64,000 nucleotides of DNA. Source: Halobaculum saliterrae. Lineage in GTDB: Archaea > Halobacteriota > Halobacteria > Halobacteriales > Haloferacaceae. The position numbers and the translations under genes were made by a program. This document shows, piece after piece, positions 61,385 through 64,000 of the stretch; the first letter of the stretch is position 1, and each line of letters opens with the position of its first letter. The stretch spans positions 537,493 through 601,492 of the forward strand of contig NZ_WUUS01000001.1 in the NCBI RefSeq assembly GCF_009831625.1, in the 5' to 3' direction. The notes beneath the pieces are model-generated. The model ran no database searches, was not told the DNA's origin, and saw only the letters and a list, made by a program, of their open reading frames with translations.

Positions 61385-61651
61385 CGGCTTCGGTACTCCG
61401 TGGGTCCCCCGACGAGACACATAAGTGTTGTTTACGACCGTCCGGTTCCGGATCCGCGGGACGGACGCCGCTGCGGGCACGCCGTTGAGAGCTGAAACCA
61501 CCAGTCAACTGTGGCGGTCAGGCGCCGCCGCCGGCCCCGAGGACTCCGCGCTCGCCGCACCGAGCATATGAACCTTTTCCCGATGATGGGATTATTTCCC
61601 CGATACGTTTATCATACAGTGTGTGTTCGATTCACACGGAGGCGAAAAACC
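61385..61651. other. Divergent promoter gap between AbrB-like gene and MC1
   Basis: A 267-bp gap. The left part has the TATA-like ACTTATG for the AbrB-like gene. The right part has CGTTTATCATAC at 61604-61615 and GGAGG at 61638-61642, the promoter and Shine-Dalgarno of MC1. No further gene is supported. Confidence 0.5.
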
Positions 61652-61960
61652 ATGGTACGTGAGGACGGTAAGCGGAACTTCGCGCTACGCGAGGGTGACG
61701 GCACCGAGGAGAGCGTCTTCTCCGGCAACACGCCGCGACAGGCTGCGCTGAAGGCCGCCCGCCGGCTCGAACCGGCGAGCTCCGAGGACGCGGCCGAACG
61801 AGTGGAACTCCGGCTCCGAGAGAAGGGGACCGACAAGGTCCACATCTACGAGGGATGGTCCTGGCGGGAGTCCGCGCCGGACAACAAACCCGACTGGATG
61901 CCTTCCGAGATCACCGAGGCGAACGTGTCGAAGAAGGGCATCGAGCACCTCGAGAGCTGA
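61652..61960 (+). CDS. Chromosomal protein MC1 family
   Basis: A 102-residue DNA-compacting protein. KRNFALREGDGTEESVFSGN, TPRQAALKAARRLEPASSED, VELRLREKGTDKVHIYEGWS and KPDWMPSEITEANVSKKGIE align through the whole methanogen MC1 sequence. Known MC1 binds DNA as a monomer and bends it strongly. The start is ATG 61652 with GGAGG ten bases upstream, giving a leadered transcript unlike most genes here. It stands directly before the rRNA operon leader. The haloarchaeal form is more acidic than MC1 of methanogens. Confidence 0.9.
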   Translation: MVREDGKRNFALREGDGTEESVFSGNTPRQAALKAARRLEPASSEDAAERVELRLREKGTDKVHIYEGWSWRESAPDNKPDWMPSEITEANVSKKGIEHLES

Positions 61961-62539
61961 TCTACGCACTGTCCGTTCTTTGATACTCGGTCCGCCAGTC
62001 ACAACACCGGGACTGATCAGGCCCGTCCGTGGCCCTCGGTCGACCGCTCATCCGGCTGACCACGGGCGACATCATAGGCAGTTGATGACTATGCCGTTCC
62101 GTGAAACCGCATGACGCGGCGGGATCGAGACGACGGCCTTTTATGTTCCCCTGCCATTCGAAGAAATGCGAAGGTCGCACGGGACGCCCCGGGCGACACG
62201 GCACACCCCTTCGGGGTGTGTCGAAGTTCGTTCCGATGCCCTTATCAACGGCAAAGGCATCGGATGCAATGCGAAGACACGACGCGAGTCGAGGCGGTTC
62301 AACCCCGCCGCGGTTCGCCTCGTCGACGGGCTTCGAAGGGGTTAAGTCCCCTGGCGAAGTACGTTGATATCCGCAAGAGATGAGGATTCCGCCCCTGCGG
62401 TCCGCCGCAAGACGGTATCTGATGTGAGCCTCGATAGTTCGGTGTCACCCGATCGGTGTCGCCGAACATGGACCACGCAATGGTGAAGTCGCGCTTCGCG
62501 CGTGACTTCCCGCCACCCCCTCCCCTCACGGGGAGGAAC
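61961..62539 (+). promoter_or_regulatory. rRNA operon leader with several promoters
   Basis: Three TATA-like boxes precede 16S: CCTTTTATG at 62137-62145, CTTATCA at 62241-62247 and GTTAAGT at 62341-62347. The first two are followed about 25 bp later by AATGCGAAG (62165-62173 and 62268-62276), a shared likely start region. A perfect hairpin CACACCCC/GGGGTGTG (62202-62220) lies between promoters 1 and 2. Another stem at 62485-62509 (GAAGTCGCGC against GCGC-GACTTC with a two-base bulge) sits just before 16S and may help processing. Confidence 0.65.

Positions 62540-64000
<1,461 letters not shown>

Noticed and set aside
62097..62383. Small ORFs in the rRNA leader and inside 16S
   Set aside because: They cover rRNA promoters or rRNA sequence and have no coding signal.

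Overview
This window is chromosomal DNA of a halophilic archaeon (class Halobacteria). The evidence is a haloarchaeal 16S rRNA gene at the right edge, high G+C with strongly acidic proteins, many promoters whose TATA-like box lies about 25-28 bp before the start codon (leaderless style), Tat lipoproteins, and archaeal proteins such as PolD small subunit, Orc1/Cdc6, Hel308, Cgi121, EndA, PurO and MC1. The 16S sequence looks closest to the Haloferacales, but I cannot name a genus.

Layout. 1-5.9 kb: end of a rhodanese, an AI-2E-type membrane protein and a three-gene thiamine ABC importer. 5.9-9.8 kb: DoxX protein, methyltransferase, GNAT-like protein, old-yellow-enzyme homologue, Tat lipoprotein. 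9.9-17.3 kb: a replication block with polD1, a signal peptidase, orc1, a replication origin with ORB-type motifs around an AT-rich stretch, and the origin-associated trio oapA-oapB-oapC. 17.3-28.8 kb: 19-bp tandem repeats, MATE and MFS transporters, aspartate kinase, several conserved unknowns, a winged-helix regulator and purO. 28.9-33.3 kb: an S-layer-type/ABC/FtsX export cluster followed by a TetR regulator and a DoxX-like protein. 33.5-41.6 kb: tRNA-Gln, an isolated ORB-like site, CBS-domain and Na+/Ca2+ exchanger membrane proteins, hel308-cgi121, and stress-type proteins. 41.8-59.5 kb: phenylalanyl-, tryptophanyl- and valyl-tRNA synthetases, tRNA splicing endonuclease, amino-acid oxidoreductases, a HAD phosphatase, a second Ski2-type helicase and an SDR. 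59.5-64 kb: paired small membrane proteins, pyrD, an AbrB-like protein, the chromatin protein MC1, a multi-promoter rRNA leader and nearly all of 16S rRNA.

The genes are mostly housekeeping: replication initiation and synthesis, tRNA processing and charging, and nucleotide and amino-acid synthesis, with small transport and regulatory cassettes between them. I see no insertion sequence, prophage or CRISPR array. The signals most worth a second look are non-coding: ORB-like motifs inside coding sequence near the origin and one 18 kb away, a tight cluster of perfect hairpins at 55.8-55.95 kb, two unrelated 19-bp tandem repeats, a short leader ORF that ends exactly on the lysC start, and several perfect inverted repeats in promoters.
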